NCBI RefSeq assembly: GCF_000687475.1
Contig: NC_057320.1
Coordinates: 1,550,001 to 1,614,000 of the forward strand
DNA length: 64,000 nt
From: Ustilaginoidea virens
Lineage: Eukaryota > Ascomycota > Sordariomycetes > Hypocreales > Clavicipitaceae
Reading direction: 5' to 3'
Under the pieces are notes generated by a model, which saw only the letters and a program-made list of their open reading frames with translations, did not search any database and was not told the DNA's origin. The position numbers were made by a program, and so were the translations under genes. Positions 32,131 through 44,843 of the stretch are shown one piece after another. Positions within the stretch are counted from its first letter, which is position 1. Each line of letters begins with the position of its first letter.

Positions 32131-35100
32131 TAAAAGAAAACCTCCCTTATATAAATAGTACTTTACTACTAAAGCGAAGCCGATATTATAGCGATCTAAG
32201 AACCTACTATATTTAACCGCGCCCTACTAAGCCTAAACCTTAGTAAATATGCATTAGCAGCCTATAGCAGACGAGCGGTAATATATATCTATAAGTAGTA
32301 TGGTCTTAGTATATAGACTACCGAGAAAGGACCTAACTAATATAAGGTCTGCCTTTTTAAAATCGATATTTACTCTATTTACTCCTTAGGCTATAAATAT
32401 AATTAGACCACCCCCCTTATAAACCTTATAAGGCTCCTACCCCGACCTTAAAGCGTATTTATTAGGGACTTTAATATATATTATCCCTTATAGGATAGCT
32501 TAAATAAAACTTTATTTAGTATTAATACCCTTTTCGACCTTATAATATAATAGAGACTTAGCCTAGCGACCCCCTATAGCAAAATTATATAATAAGCATT
32601 AAGTAAAAGAAATAGCACTATAGACCATACCTAGGTTATATAAGACCTTATTATTAAGTACCTCGGCAATATAGACCTCGCTAGGTCTAACTATATCCTA
32701 TAGCTTATCTATATCGATACTAATAACCTATAAGCCACTAAAGCCTACCCGAAAAATAGTTAGAAATCCCTCGACTAATACCTCGCTTAAGCAGAAGCTA
32801 AAAACCACCTTATGCCTGCCGCTACTATAGTCCCGCTTAGCTCTCCTAAAGAAATAGATATATATACTAAATAGCTTATTTGCTAACTCTAAGAAATTAT
32901 AGATATTATAGCCCTAAAGAAAACCCCTAAAGCCCCTATTACGGAACTATAATAGAATAACTATATAAAAATAGCCGCTATCGCTACGAAGAAAGCATAC
33001 TAGAAATAAATAGTATATTATACCCCTAAAAACTATAGGGCCGCTTAAGATGCAAAAGCTACCTAAACTTAGATTATATAAAAAGAGCGATAATACTCTT
33101 AAAGAGAGGCATTAAGGAAAGCTATAGTATAAAATGCAGACCTTTAGTCCTTAGAATAATAGGCTAGACTATATAGCAGCCTCCCCCCTAAGTCTAAAGA
33201 GATCTTACTACTTAAATGCGCCAGCCCTAGCCACCCCTTAATAACTATATATAGCAAAAAAGCATAGGTCTTCGCTTAATATTTCTTCCCTTAGTCCTAT
33301 ATAATATTTAAGGATATATTAGACCCGACCTTCCCCTAATTCGCTAATATAGAGTTCCTACCGTATAAAAGATTTATATATAAAGAGGTCTATATTACCC
33401 TTTATTATATAGCTAGTTAGAAGGCCCCTAGACTAGACAGGCTACCTATAAGACTCCTTAAGGTATATGGCCCCCCCTTAATTATAGCTTTTACCCACCT
33501 TCTTAATAAGTCCTACTGTATTAGGCACTACCCGGCTTAATTCTAGGAGGCCTATATAATTATATTAAGAAAGCCGGGAAAGAAACTAAAAGAATACTCT
33601 AAAGCGAGAGGCTAAAGACTAATATCCTTATTTAACCTAATTAATAAAGTCTTAGAAGCTATAGTAGTACGCCGGCTTACTACCGCCCTTAAGGAGGGCA
33701 ATCTACTTTTAGACCTTTAGATAGGAAATAAAGCTAATTATTCTATAGATATAGCCTTTAGTACTCTCGTAGAAATAATTCGTATAGTATAATACTATAG
33801 TAAGATCGCTTCGCTCCTCTAGCTTAATATATCTATAGCCTTTAATATAGTAAACTATATTCGACTTACCTATTTACTTTTAGAAAAGGGACTACTACTA
33901 TAGATTGCGGTATAAATCTACAGCTTTACCGACTCTTATATAATGCAAATTCACTTTAAAGGCAAATTAACTAATAACCTACCTATTACTACTAAGGTCT
34001 TATAAAGGTCCCCCCTCTCTTTTATCCTCTTCTTAGTCTATATCGCACTATTTTATAAAAGGCTTAAAGAAGTAGCCTCTACTATCACCCTAGGGTTCGC
34101 AGATAATACTAATATTATAGTATATAGGAGGAGTATAGGGGAGACCCAGACCTTACTCGAAAAGGCGTAGATAATCTATAACGAGTAGTCTAAGTAAGCC
34201 AGGCTTAATTTTAACCTAGGGAAGAGTAAGCTTATCTATTTTATATATACCTATAAGGCGGATGAGATGCCGGTCTAACTTAGGACTATAACGATTTAGC
34301 TAAAGTAGTATGCCTATTTCCTAGGGGTTAAAATCTACCGAAAACTTTAGTAGCGTAAATACCATATAAAAATAGCTAAAAAGCTTAAGTAATAGCGACT
34401 CGCCCTTACGGCGATAGCAGCCTCTATATAGGGATATTAATATAGGGAGGCCCGATTGGTCTATATATAGGTTATTTGCACTACTATCGCCTTTAGCGTA
34501 GGAGTTTAATATACCCCTACCGCCCCTAGCAGGGTAGCAAAAGGTATTATAAAATTACTAACTATAGAATAATTATCTTATCTTCGCACCGTTACTAGGG
34601 CCTTTAAAGCCATACTAATAGATATCCTCGAGACTAAGGCAATTATACCACCTATCGATTTATACTTAAACTATATCTGCTAGCGATTCTTAGAAAGGAT
34701 AGTAAAGACTGGGATAACTAAGCGAATTAACTATACCTCTGCCGCAATAGCGGCAATACTCCGATGCTATCGGTAGAGCGATTATAAAGGACCTTAGATA
34801 TATATCCTATTCCTAGAACTCGACCTATAGTAGCTAATAGCCGAGGAATACCTGGCAAAAGAGTGGCTCACTAGGTAGTCTAAATATTAAGCTACCGCAA
34901 GAGTAAGACGGCGGCGGTATAGGCCTATAGCGGCAGAAAAGGCCCCAGACTTCCAATCTATAGCTATAATAATTCAGCTCTATAATAGCCTCCTTAAACA
35001 TAAATCGGCCGTACTTACCTAGCTTTATATAAAAAAGATCGGACTAAACTCCTTCCTCTACTAACGCTAAGTCCCTACTGTGCCCTCGCCTCTCTACCGA

Positions 35101-35360
35101 TATAGGGAGGCCCCTAAAGACTATTATTACCTAATCCTCTCTTGCCTAAAATACAGATAATAGCGCTAATAGCTATATAAGACCGGCCTGAGCCTCTTCC
35201 GAGACCGCTAAGGGATCTCTATTGCCTTTAATAAGCCAAGCCTCGCCTACCGACTTATATACTAGATCTTTAGCCTCGACCGCCTTAATTAGTTCTAGCT
35301 CGCTTAATCGCTCTAGCAACCCGCCCCCGCAGAGGCACTAGGCCGACCCCGACCGCCCGA
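32131..35360 (+). pseudogene. L4 ORF2, endonuclease - reverse transcriptase (RIP-inactivated)
   Basis: Endonuclease block RDFNIYYPL at about 32464-32490. RT catalytic block GFADNTNIIV at about 34093-34122, with the second Asp as Asn. C-terminal Cys/His motif region at about 35090-35155 (YREAPKDYYYLILSCLKY). The frame ends near the internal deletion junction at about 35365. TAG/TAA stops throughout. Confidence 0.8.
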
Positions 35361-35672
35361 TATACCCGGGACCACCCCTCCCCTATAGATACTAGACCTA
35401 CCTTTTTCCGGACCCACTTTCTCCGGATCGCTCTCGCACTCTTCCTAGCACTACCGCTAGGTATAATCCTAAGCGATAGCATACCCACCTTTCCTATATG
35501 CCGGAAACCCGTCGGCCCCCCCGGGGGCCCGACTCCCCAATCGTTATAATTATACTAGCAGGAAGGGTTTTCCCCCCGGACCTTGGGTTTTTCCCTTCTG
35601 GATTATCTGCCGGAGTACTAGATAGGCATTTCTAGCTTAGAATAGCCCCTTAGAGTAATTTAATAATAATAA

Positions 35673-37765
35673 TATATAGAGGCCGCTAAAGCGATAAAGG
35701 TAAGCTTCTGCCTTTCTAATTTCTTTATCATTTAGGCCCTATAGTTAAACTAATTGAGTTTATAGTTAATCTCTACTTTAAGAAATCGGGCGTATTATAT
35801 AGGCTAGATAGTTATATTACCGAGTTGTATTATTATAGTGTTTAGTCTATACTATTTAGTAAAGTATATTAGCTTGCTTTTAGCTAGGTTAAATTTTAGC
35901 CTAGCCTTTGCCGACTATTTTTTATAAATCTTTTATACTTTTGAAAGGGTTATAACTATATCTCGCATTATTTTACCATATATAATTATATTAGTATCGT
36001 CTGTAAATCTTAAGGTTAGCAAGTTATCTACTATTTTAAGTCTATAATATAAGGGTATAATATAGAAGAGGAAAAAGACTAGAGAGATTAGGGAGCCTTA
36101 GGGCACTTCTATTATAATTAAGAATCGTTAAATAAGTTAGCCTTTAAAGAAGATTTTAGCTAAATATAATATAATAAAGCCTTAGATCTAAGCTATTATC
36201 TATTAGGGGGTGCCGCTTTAGAGAAGGAGGTATATAAGTCTAGTATAATTAATAGTATTAAATACTATAGAGATATCTAACTATAATAGCAATACTATCC
36301 CTTTATATTGCTAAATGGCCTTAATTACTTCTACTAAGGTATATAGCGCTATATTTATTAATCTATTTACTCTATTGCCTATTTATATATCTAATAGTAA
36401 TTTCTATTTTTTTGCGATTATTATTAGCCTTTTTACTATTACGGCTTTGAGTACTTTTCTAAAGAGGTTTAAAAGGGATATTAGATATTAGGCTTTAGCT
36501 TTTTAGTATTCTTTAGGTATTTTACCAGGTTTTCTAAGTACTATAACTTTAGCTTCCTAGAACTATATTAGGTAGTAATTAGTTCTATATATAGTATTAA
36601 AAAGTATTATTAGGGCTCTAATAACTAGTTCTCTATAAGCTTTAAGGAATCCTACTAATATACTATTATGGCCTAATGCTTTCTAATTAGCTATATATTG
36701 AAGGGTATTATAGATATTTACTTTTAAGAATTTATTGTTAGGGGTAAATATTATATTGGTAAGGTAGGGGAATTATAGATCTAGGATATTATTAAGGATA
36801 GCTATTAATATTAGGAAGAATTTTTTTTATTAATATTTCTGCTTTAGAGGAGTATATTTTTACTTCTTAGGTTTATACTCTTTTGCCTCTAAAAAGTATA
36901 AAGATTTCTTTTAATTCTTAAGGGAGTCTATTATATAGTTAGGTTTATTTCTCTAGAGACTATAAGTCTATATTTTTCATTATAGCCTTATTAATAGCTT
37001 TTCTCTATATTTAGCGCTTTTCCTATTAGATAACCTAAATTTAATTCGTTTCTACTCTTTATGCTATTAACTAATTAAGGCTAGTATAGTTTTTTCTCTA
37101 ATTTTCTTATAGCCTTACGGGCCGCCATTATAGCCGACTATACTTCTTAGGTCTATTATAGGGCCCTTCCTAGTGGTTTAGTTCCCCTCTTAGGCACTAT
37201 AATATTAGCAATAGCCTATAGTTAGGTTATAAGCTATTAGGCAAAGGTATCGATCTCTATAGGGAATTAAAATAGGTGCAATATATATAAAATAGCTATC
37301 CTTATTTCGGCTTTAGCGTAAGTAAGGGTTTTATTAAGTTTCTTCTATTAGTATATCGGTAGTAGTTTATAAAACTTATTTAATCCTATTTCTATTTAGA
37401 TTATTTAGGAGATATAATCAGATCTAATAATATCTGCCGCCCCTATAAACTTAATATTAAGGTCGTCTATACTCTATATATAGTCGATAGTATTATTATA
37501 TTTGCCTAGGGCTTATCTAATTATCTCTCCCTATAGTATTATAAGGGTTAGCTTTTATTTTAATATAAGTTTAAAAAGAGTATTATAGCCTAAAGAGGTT
37601 TTATAAAAGTAGTCCTATATAGGATAATAGATATTAAAGTTGCTAATAAAGATACTATAGGGATAAGGAGGAGTTTAGGTGAATTCCTAAAGGGGGGTGA
37701 ATTAATTTAGGGAAAGGATTAAAGAGTAAATAGAATAAATATTAATATTATAAAGTATAATACGG
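35673..37765 (-). mobile_element. LINE C-b, segment 3 (RT and part of the endonuclease)
   Basis: Minus-strand ORF2 of family C. The RT catalytic block at about 35985-36015 reads RFTDDTNI, so both catalytic aspartates survive here. The upstream RT and linker region covers 36100-37200. The endonuclease part near 37640-37765 is homologous to the RDFN region of L1. The sequence is clearly diverged from families A and B but colinear. L4 cuts it on the left and L5 on the right. Confidence 0.8.
37751..37765. repeat. Target-site duplication of L5, left copy
   Basis: taaagtataatacgg, identical to 44200-44214. Confidence 0.95.
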
Positions 37766-37876
37766 AAAAAAAACTTTCGCGATTTCGCCTGCACCCAGGT
37801 AGTGGCATAGAACCGCCTCTAAAATCAATTCTGATATTCCTAATCGCTTTTTCTCGTCTATTTACCCCCCTTACTT

Positions 37877-39411
37877 ATAGCGTATTGCGTCTAGGGAGTA
37901 GGCGCAGTAGGCGCAGACGAAGTAATAGATATTAATAGAGGGAATAAAGGCGGCATAGCATATAGCTGCTATAACCCTAATACTACGATCGCGAATAGTA
38001 TATAGTGCAACCAGACCGAGACCAAACCTACCTAAGGGCGGAAGCGATTAGTAGCCGATATTATTATAGATTTTATAAAAGAGCTTTAGGACTATATTCC
38101 CCTAGCAGTACTAGGAAGAGTGCGAGAGGCTATAAACTTTATAGTAGAGATTACCCAGCAAGAGGCCGACCTAGGCAATATTTATACCCCTATTGGAACC
38201 CTTATATAGACGATCGAGACCATAGTTAATAAAGCTATATAGAATCTCCTAAAACCTACTATAGCCCCTACTATATAGGCATCTATCGCCATATAAGGAT
38301 TCGCAGCTACTATACTACCCTAATATAGCCCAGCTCCCCTTATAGTACCCCCCTATATCTACTATGAAGTCCTTATTAAAGGAAATACTATTAGTAAAAT
38401 CCTCTAGAATTATACCCTAATCGAAATTATTAATATAATTAATAGGGCTACCGCTAAAGGAGTAGTAGTTGCGGCCTATAAGCTCTATAGTGGTAATACT
38501 ATTATTACCTTTAAAGAAAAAAAAGCGAAATATACTATAGATATAACCTAGGTATATCCCGCCTTTGGCTAAAAAGTAGAACCTAACCGATACTTATTTA
38601 GTATTATCGTTAAAAGCTTCTTAACCTATTATACCGCGAATGCTATAATAGAGGATATCCGGTCGAATTTAATTAAGGCTAATAGAGAAGGCTTTACTAG
38701 GGTCTCCCTTTATCGCCCTAGGGGGACCGTAATATAGGCGCCTTTAATTATAAAGGTAGACTCTATCGACCTTATAAATAAGCTTTATAAAGCTAGCATT
38801 ATATACTAAGCGGAGATATTTAAAGCCGAACCCTATAACGATACTATATACCCTCGCTAGTGCTATAATTGCTTTAAATTTGGCTATATCGCTATATACT
38901 ATATAGCAGCAGCCCGCTATAGCTAATATAGATCTAAATATCACCTAAATAGCGATTAAAGCTGCCTAGCTACTATATAGAACTAATGCGAATCCTGCCT
39001 TAACTGCTATAGATCCCACCTAGCTTAGTCCCGCTTCTATAAAATAGCGAATAAATAATAGGAAAAAGCTAGAAATTCTTATAGCGATAGACTAAGGCTC
39101 TTCGCCTTATATATAGTATTAGATGCTAATACTATCCTAATTGCAGATTAGGGCCGCTACTATATAGCTAATAGATCTCCCCCACGCGAGCCCTCCCCCT
39201 AGAAATAAGGCCGACCGGTAGGAAGCATTAATAAGACCCCCTATATTAAGGCCGATAGTAGTATTACTATTTTCCTTTAAGCCGCCCCTATATAAGACTA
39301 TAGTGCGACCGCGTCTGCCCTAGATGCCTAATCTATAGCCACCTTTAATATACTACCGCTACTAACCCCCTCGCGACTATCTATATAATAATAGTCCTCT
39401 ATTAAAATATA
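37877..39411 (+). pseudogene. L5 ORF1, Gag-like protein (RIP-inactivated)
   Basis: Homologue of L1 ORF1, with the start ATA-GCG at 37877. The knuckle region is at about 38860-38930, reading CYNCFKFGYIAIYY; the first two Cys are intact and the His reads Tyr. TAG/TAA stops. Stop-free shadows in other frames (38005-38229 plus, 38744-38944 minus) are not genes. Confidence 0.75.
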
Positions 39412-42400
39412 TAGAAGAAAACTACCCTTATAAGATTAGCACTCTATTACTAGTGCGAGCCTAATATTATAGCGATCTAAGAATCTGCTATACCTAATCG
39501 GACCCTATTAAGCCTTAGCCTCGGAAGATATATATTAGTAGTATATAGTAGGAGAATAGCGATATATATCTATAAGCGGTATAGGCCCGGTATATAGTCT
39601 AGCAATAAAAAGACCGACTAGTATAAGATTTTTTTACTAAATACCAATATCTATTCTATCTACTCCCTAGGCTATAAGCTAAACTAAATAACCTCTTTTA
39701 TTATACTTACTAAGCTCCTACCCTGCCCCCGTAGTGCCTTTATTAGAGACTTTAATATATATTACCCTTTTTAGGATAGCTTAGACTAGACCTCGCCTAA
39801 TATTAATACTCTTTTTAAACTCACGATATAATAGCGGCTTAGGCTAATTACTTTTTACAGTAAGGTAATAAAAAGGGCCCTAGGAAAGAGAAATAGTACT
39901 ATCGACTATATATAGGTTATACTGGATATTATAGTTAAATATTTTAGAAATACTAATCTTATTAGGTCCGACTATATCCCCTAGCTTATATATATTGAGA
40001 CCGATAACTATTATATAAAAGCCCCCCCCTTAAAGAATAGCTAGAAGTCCCTCAATTAATACCTCGCCTAAGCTAAAGCAAAAAACCAATTTACTATTTA
40101 CTATATTAAGGCCCCGCTCTACTCCCCTATTAAGATAGATATATATACCGAATAGCTTATTAGCTAACTCTAGAGTATCGCCGATATCGCAGCACTAAAG
40201 AGGGCACCTAAAGCTCTTAGTATAGAGCCTTAGTAGAACCCTTACGCTAAAATAGCCTAAATAGTAGTAAAAAAGGCCTACCGAAAATAGGCAGTATATT
40301 ATACCTTAAAGAACCTTAGCGCTACTTAAAAAGCGGGAGCGATTTAATCCTATATTATCTAGGAGGAATAGTGCCGGTTATAGTAAAAGGCCCTTAATAA
40401 AACAACCGCTTAAAATACCGACCTATAGTCCCTAGAGAAATAGGCTCGCCTATATAGCGGCCTCTTGCCTAAATTAAAAGAGATCCCCCTATTAGAATAA
40501 AGTAGCTTAGGCCTAAAGGCAATAATATATAAAGAAAAAGTATAAGTACTCGCCTAATAGTTCTTCTTTACCTCTTAGGCTACTTATAATAATATCCCTA
40601 ACCTAATATTCCCTTAGCTTACTACCGCTATATTCCCCTCTATAGACTCCTTTACCTACGAAGAGGTATATACTGCATTACGTAATATAGTAGGCTGGAA
40701 AGTATTAGGCCCTAACGGGCTCCTAGCAGGATTCCTTAAAGTATATAGCCCCCTATTTATTTAAACCCTTATATACCTCCTTAACGAAATATACTATATT
40801 GGGTATTATCTGGCTTAATTCTAGGAGGCTAAAGTAGTAGTACTATAGAAGCCTAGGAAAAGGCCTAAAGAATACTTAAAGGCAAAAAGATAGAAATTAA
40901 TATTATTATTCAATCTAATAGGAAAGGTTATAGAAGCTATAATCGTAAGGCGGCTTACCGCCGCCCTTAAAAAGGGTAACCTCCTCCTAGATCTTTAAAT
41001 AGGTAATAAGGCTAACCGGTTAACTAATATAATATTAAGTATACTAATAGAGATTATTTGTATAACCTAATACTATAGTAGGATCGCTTTACTTCTTCAA
41101 CTAGATATATTAGCAGTATTTAATATAGTTAACTATACCGGCCTAATCTACCTACTTTTTAATAAAGGGCTCCTACTATAGCTTATAGTATAGGTATGCA
41201 GCTTTACTAATTTACGAATAATATAAATCTACTTTAAGGGATAGCTTATAGAGAAATTACTAATTACTGCCAGGGTACTATAAGGGTCCCCCCTCTCTTT
41301 TATCCTCTTCCTCGTCTATATTATACCGCTTTATAAGAGGCTATAAGAGGTAGCCTTAATTATTATATTAAGCTTTACCAACGATATAAATATTATAGCC
41401 TATAGAAGAGATATAAAGGAGATAAAGGTGCTACTTAAGAAAGTATAGCTTATTTGCAATAGCTAGTCTAAATAAGCTAGACTTAACTTTAACCCTAGTA
41501 AAAATAAGCTTATCTACTTCACCTGCATATATAAAGCGGATGAGACCGAGGTATAGCTTAAAACCATAATAATCTAGCTAAAGCAATACGCTAGATTCTT
41601 AGGAGTCGAAATCCACTATAAGCTAAAATAGCGGGAATACTATATTAAGATCGCAAAAAAACTTAAGCGGTAGTAATTCGCGCTTATAGTAATAGCGGCC
41701 TCAACCTAGGGTTACTAATACCGGGAAGTACGCCTAGTCTATATATAGGTTATCTAGACCTCTATCGCCTTCAGCGCGAGGGTATAGTATACCCCTACTG
41801 CCCCTAGAGGGGTGGCAAAAGGTATTGCAAAATCCCTAGCTATAGAATAGTTAGCCTACCTCTATATAATTACTAAGGCCTATAAGGCTATACCGCTAGA
41901 TACCCTCGAGACTGAGGCAGCTATACCCCTAATTAACCTCTACCTTAATTATATCTGCTAGTAGTTCCTTAAAAGAATAGATAAAATAGGTATAACTAAT
42001 AAGATTAACCGCGCATTAATAGTAGTAGCGGCGATACTCTAATGCCGACAAAAGAAGGGCTACTAAAGACCCCTAGCCTATATACTATTCCCCGATCCCG
42101 ACCTTAGCTAGCTTTTAGCCGAAGAGCAATTAATAAAAGACTAATATAACTAATAGTAGAATAACCGGATAATAATAAAGGCGAAATGCCCCTAGTATAA
42201 GACCCTAGCAGCCGAGAGGGCACTAGACTTCTAATCTATAGCGAAAATAACCCGATTATATAAAAGTCTATAGAAGTATAAATCGGCGATATTTACCTAA
42301 CTCTATATAGAAAAAATCAGCCTTAACTCCTTTTTCTACCTCTAATAAGTTCCCTTAGTATTATTACCTTTCTGCCGCTATAGGGAAGGCCCGGAAGACT

Positions 42401-42740
42401 TCTATTATATTATCCTCTCCTACCTAAAATACTATAGGCAAAGGCATATACTCCTTAGGTTTAATCCCAGCCTTAGCCTACTTCGCGACTGATTCGGCAT
42501 ATCTATTATACTAGATAAACCATACCTTATATAGACGATCGCTTACTAGATACTTAGTATCGATTAACTTAATTAATTCTAGCTCGCCTAATCCCTTTAA
42601 GCTAATATAGCTAAAAGCATTACCAATTACCCCCGTATAGCCCCCGTATAATATTCATAGTAATCCCGCAGTAGGAATAAAAAGCACTAGGAATAAGTAA
42701 ATCTTTTAGGCCCTACGGGCCGAAATTAGTTAATAGTTAT
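39412..42740 (+). pseudogene. L5 ORF2, endonuclease - reverse transcriptase (RIP-inactivated)
   Basis: Colinear with L1 ORF2. Endonuclease RDFNIYYPF block near 39745-39775. RT block at 41371-41391 reads SFTNDINI: the first catalytic Asp reads Asn and the second is kept. C-terminal Cys/His motif near 42365-42420. TAG/TAA stops. Confidence 0.85.
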
Positions 42741-44199
42741 TATATTAGTAATAGGGGCACTCTCCCCTCCCTCCCCCCCCTCGCCCTCCCTACCGCCCTC
42801 CCCCCCTCGCCCTCCCTACCGCTCTCCCCCCCCTTGCCCTCCCTACCGCTCTCCCCCCCTCGTCCCTAATCTGCCCCCCCTCTAAAGCCCCCTCCCCTCC
42901 CTCCTAGGCTAGAAAAACCCATAACGATATAGCGATATCCTCTTAGGCGCGGGCTTATCATTCTAAAGTAAGGATTTTCCTCTCTTTAAGGTCTAATATC
43001 TCCTAGGTTGCCTTAAGAGTGCTAAGGCCCCCTACCGCCGCCGCCGCCGCCGCCACTACTACCGCCCGGCTATACCCCTAAGAAGTAAATGCCTATTTAG
43101 CCCTCTACTAAAGGGCCTTATAATCGTCCACCTAAAGCTAAAGACGGTCAACCGGTAACCTACGCTATATACAAATCGAAAACGTACCTTTATCCCCCTA
43201 GTAATAGTCTTTTATACGTCTAAGAGTTCTTAAACTAGGATTTAATTCCTAAAGATCCTCTCTAGGGGTACGTATATCTTGCCTATAAAGGCATAGGGAT
43301 AGTAGGCCGCTCTAGTCCCTACCTATATTAGCCTCGCTAAAGAGTAGGTATAACCCAGCCCATACCTTATTAACTGCGGCATTAATACTTAGGGTCCTCC
43401 AAGCGCATTAGATATAGCCTGTATAGCTATACCTATAGTTCTCCGGGCTACTATATAAGGGTCAGCAGCGGTTCCGCAGTATATAAGACCTATATTCACC
43501 CCCTTATCTAGTATCGCCAACCGTTTAGGCATTATTGCTTCTACTACTACTATTCTTATTCTTATTATTGTTATTATAGCTATTGCTATTACTATCGTTA
43601 CTACTGCTGCCGTTCTACCAATAGGGTCAGCATCGGCCTTATATTGCGATAGAGGGGTCATTATATACCTTAAAATTAGCGCTACAAAGGAAAAGAAGAA
43701 AAAGAAGAAAAAGCACTAAATTAGGGGGTATTATAGACCTATATACTAATGCAATGCCTAAGGCCAGCCGCTCCTATCTTTAAATCCAACTCACCTTTGC
43801 CTATACACTATAGACTAATACGCTTAAGACGCATCCAGGCCCTTATAGGCGCGCGCCCGACGAGAATACTATTAATCCCACCCCTTTAACCTTACCTTCC
43901 CCTTACTTCGTACCTAATAGTACTCCGACCCGGGCCCGATACTCCCGGAACTTATACTCACACTCTTCCTAAGCAATACCGCTAGATATAGTCCTAAACG
44001 GTTGCATATCCTACTCTTTCACGTACCAGATACCCGCCGCCCCTGCTGCGGGGCGATATAAAGCAGAAATCAAGACTGTAGGAAGGGTTTTCCTCCTGGC
44101 TACCGGGTTTTTCCTTTCCGAATCATCTCTATAGAAGTACTAGATAGGTTATTTAGCTCTAAAATAGCCTCTAGTATAATTTAATAATAATAATAATAA
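42741..44199 (+). other. L5 3' module with C-rich minisatellite
   Basis: Counterpart of 5196-6590. It begins with a C-rich tract that holds about three tandem 26-27-bp units (42781-42859). The triplet tract (about 43525-43622) is 18 bases longer than in L1, in multiples of three. A 90-codon stop-free minus-strand reading lies at 43389-43661. The GC hairpin and TAA tail are at the end. Confidence 0.6.
42781..42859 (+). repeat. C-rich minisatellite, about 3 units of 26-27 bp
   Basis: Units start (c)tcgccctccctaccg and end in a C run. L1 and L6 have only a single, diverged counterpart, so the array expanded in L5 or its source copy. Confidence 0.75.
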
Positions 44200-44214
44200 T
44201 AAAGTATAATACGG
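44200..44214. repeat. Target-site duplication of L5, right copy
   Basis: taaagtataatacgg, identical to 37751-37765. Confidence 0.95.
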
Positions 44215-44730
44215 TATTAGTCTATACCTAAATCTATTGCTTAGGAGCTAGGGGCGTATCTTTTATAGATATAGATCGCTATATATCTACTATAGGTAGC
44301 TATTTAATATCTATTAAGACTAGAGTATAAAGGGAGTCTATTTAAGGCTATAAATTCCTAAAGGGCGATAATATCTAGTTCTAATTCGTAATTAAAGGCG
44401 AGGTATACTAATAGTGATTTCTTTTATATATTCTAATATAATACCTCTATTATTAGTATTAGGGCTAAGGGGTTAGGGCTTTTAGTATATTAGTTATAAT
44501 AGGTTTAGATAGGTTAGATTAAAAGAATACAGCGATATTATTATTACTATTGCTCTTTTTAGGGGCAATAAAGCTTTTTTTATATAATCTACTAATTTAT
44601 TTTCTTAAAGAGTCCTCTCTTAAGGAGTTATTAGTAAGGCATTTATAGCCTTTATCCTTTAGGATAAAGGGGGGAGGTATTAATAAAGTGCCGGTATTTA
44701 TAAATTATATTAGTCTAATACTATAAGCCT
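44215..44730 (-). mobile_element. LINE C-b, segment 4 (endonuclease start and ORF1 end)
   Basis: Minus strand. ORF2 begins at about 44426 (taa aag aaa, as in L4) and runs left with an endonuclease block LDIIAL-x-EF near 44350-44390. ORF1 ends to the right of 44427. It is homologous to 60390-60870 of C-c. L5 and L6 bound it on either side. Confidence 0.8.
44716..44730. repeat. Target-site duplication of L6, left copy
   Basis: taatactataagcct, matching 58369-58383. Confidence 0.9.
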
Positions 44731-44843
44731 AAAAAAAAAACTTTCGCGATTTCGCCCGCACCTAGGTAGCGGCACGGAACCGCCTCTAAAATTAATTCTA
44801 ATATTTTTAATCGCTTTTTCTCGTCTACTTACCCCCCTCGCTT

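Larger units (their letters stand above)
30433..35672 (+). mobile_element. Tad1-like LINE, copy L4 (family B) with internal 3' deletion
   Basis: A family B copy of 5.2 kb on the plus strand. The leader lacks the first bases of the head (it starts caatttcgcccgc). ORF1 is 30530-32130, ORF2 about 32131-35360, and then the 3' end block and TAA tail. Compared with L3, about 1.35 kb is missing near 35365: sequence equal to L3 around 20380 joins sequence equal to L3 around 19010. Most of the 3' module, including the triplet tract, is gone. The flanks are C-b ORF2 sequence (tatagagaggctgc on the left, tatatagaggccgc on the right), which may be a degraded target-site duplication. Confidence 0.85.
37766..44199 (+). 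mobile_element. Tad1-like LINE, full-length copy L5 (family A)
   Basis: A complete 6.43-kb element with an exact 15-bp target-site duplication. The head is aaaaaaaactttcgcg and the tail (TAA)n ends at 44199. ORF1 starts about 37877, ORF2 about 39412, and the 3' module runs from about 42741. It inserted in the endonuclease part of C-b ORF2. Same orientation as L6, about 0.5 kb further on. Confidence 0.95.
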
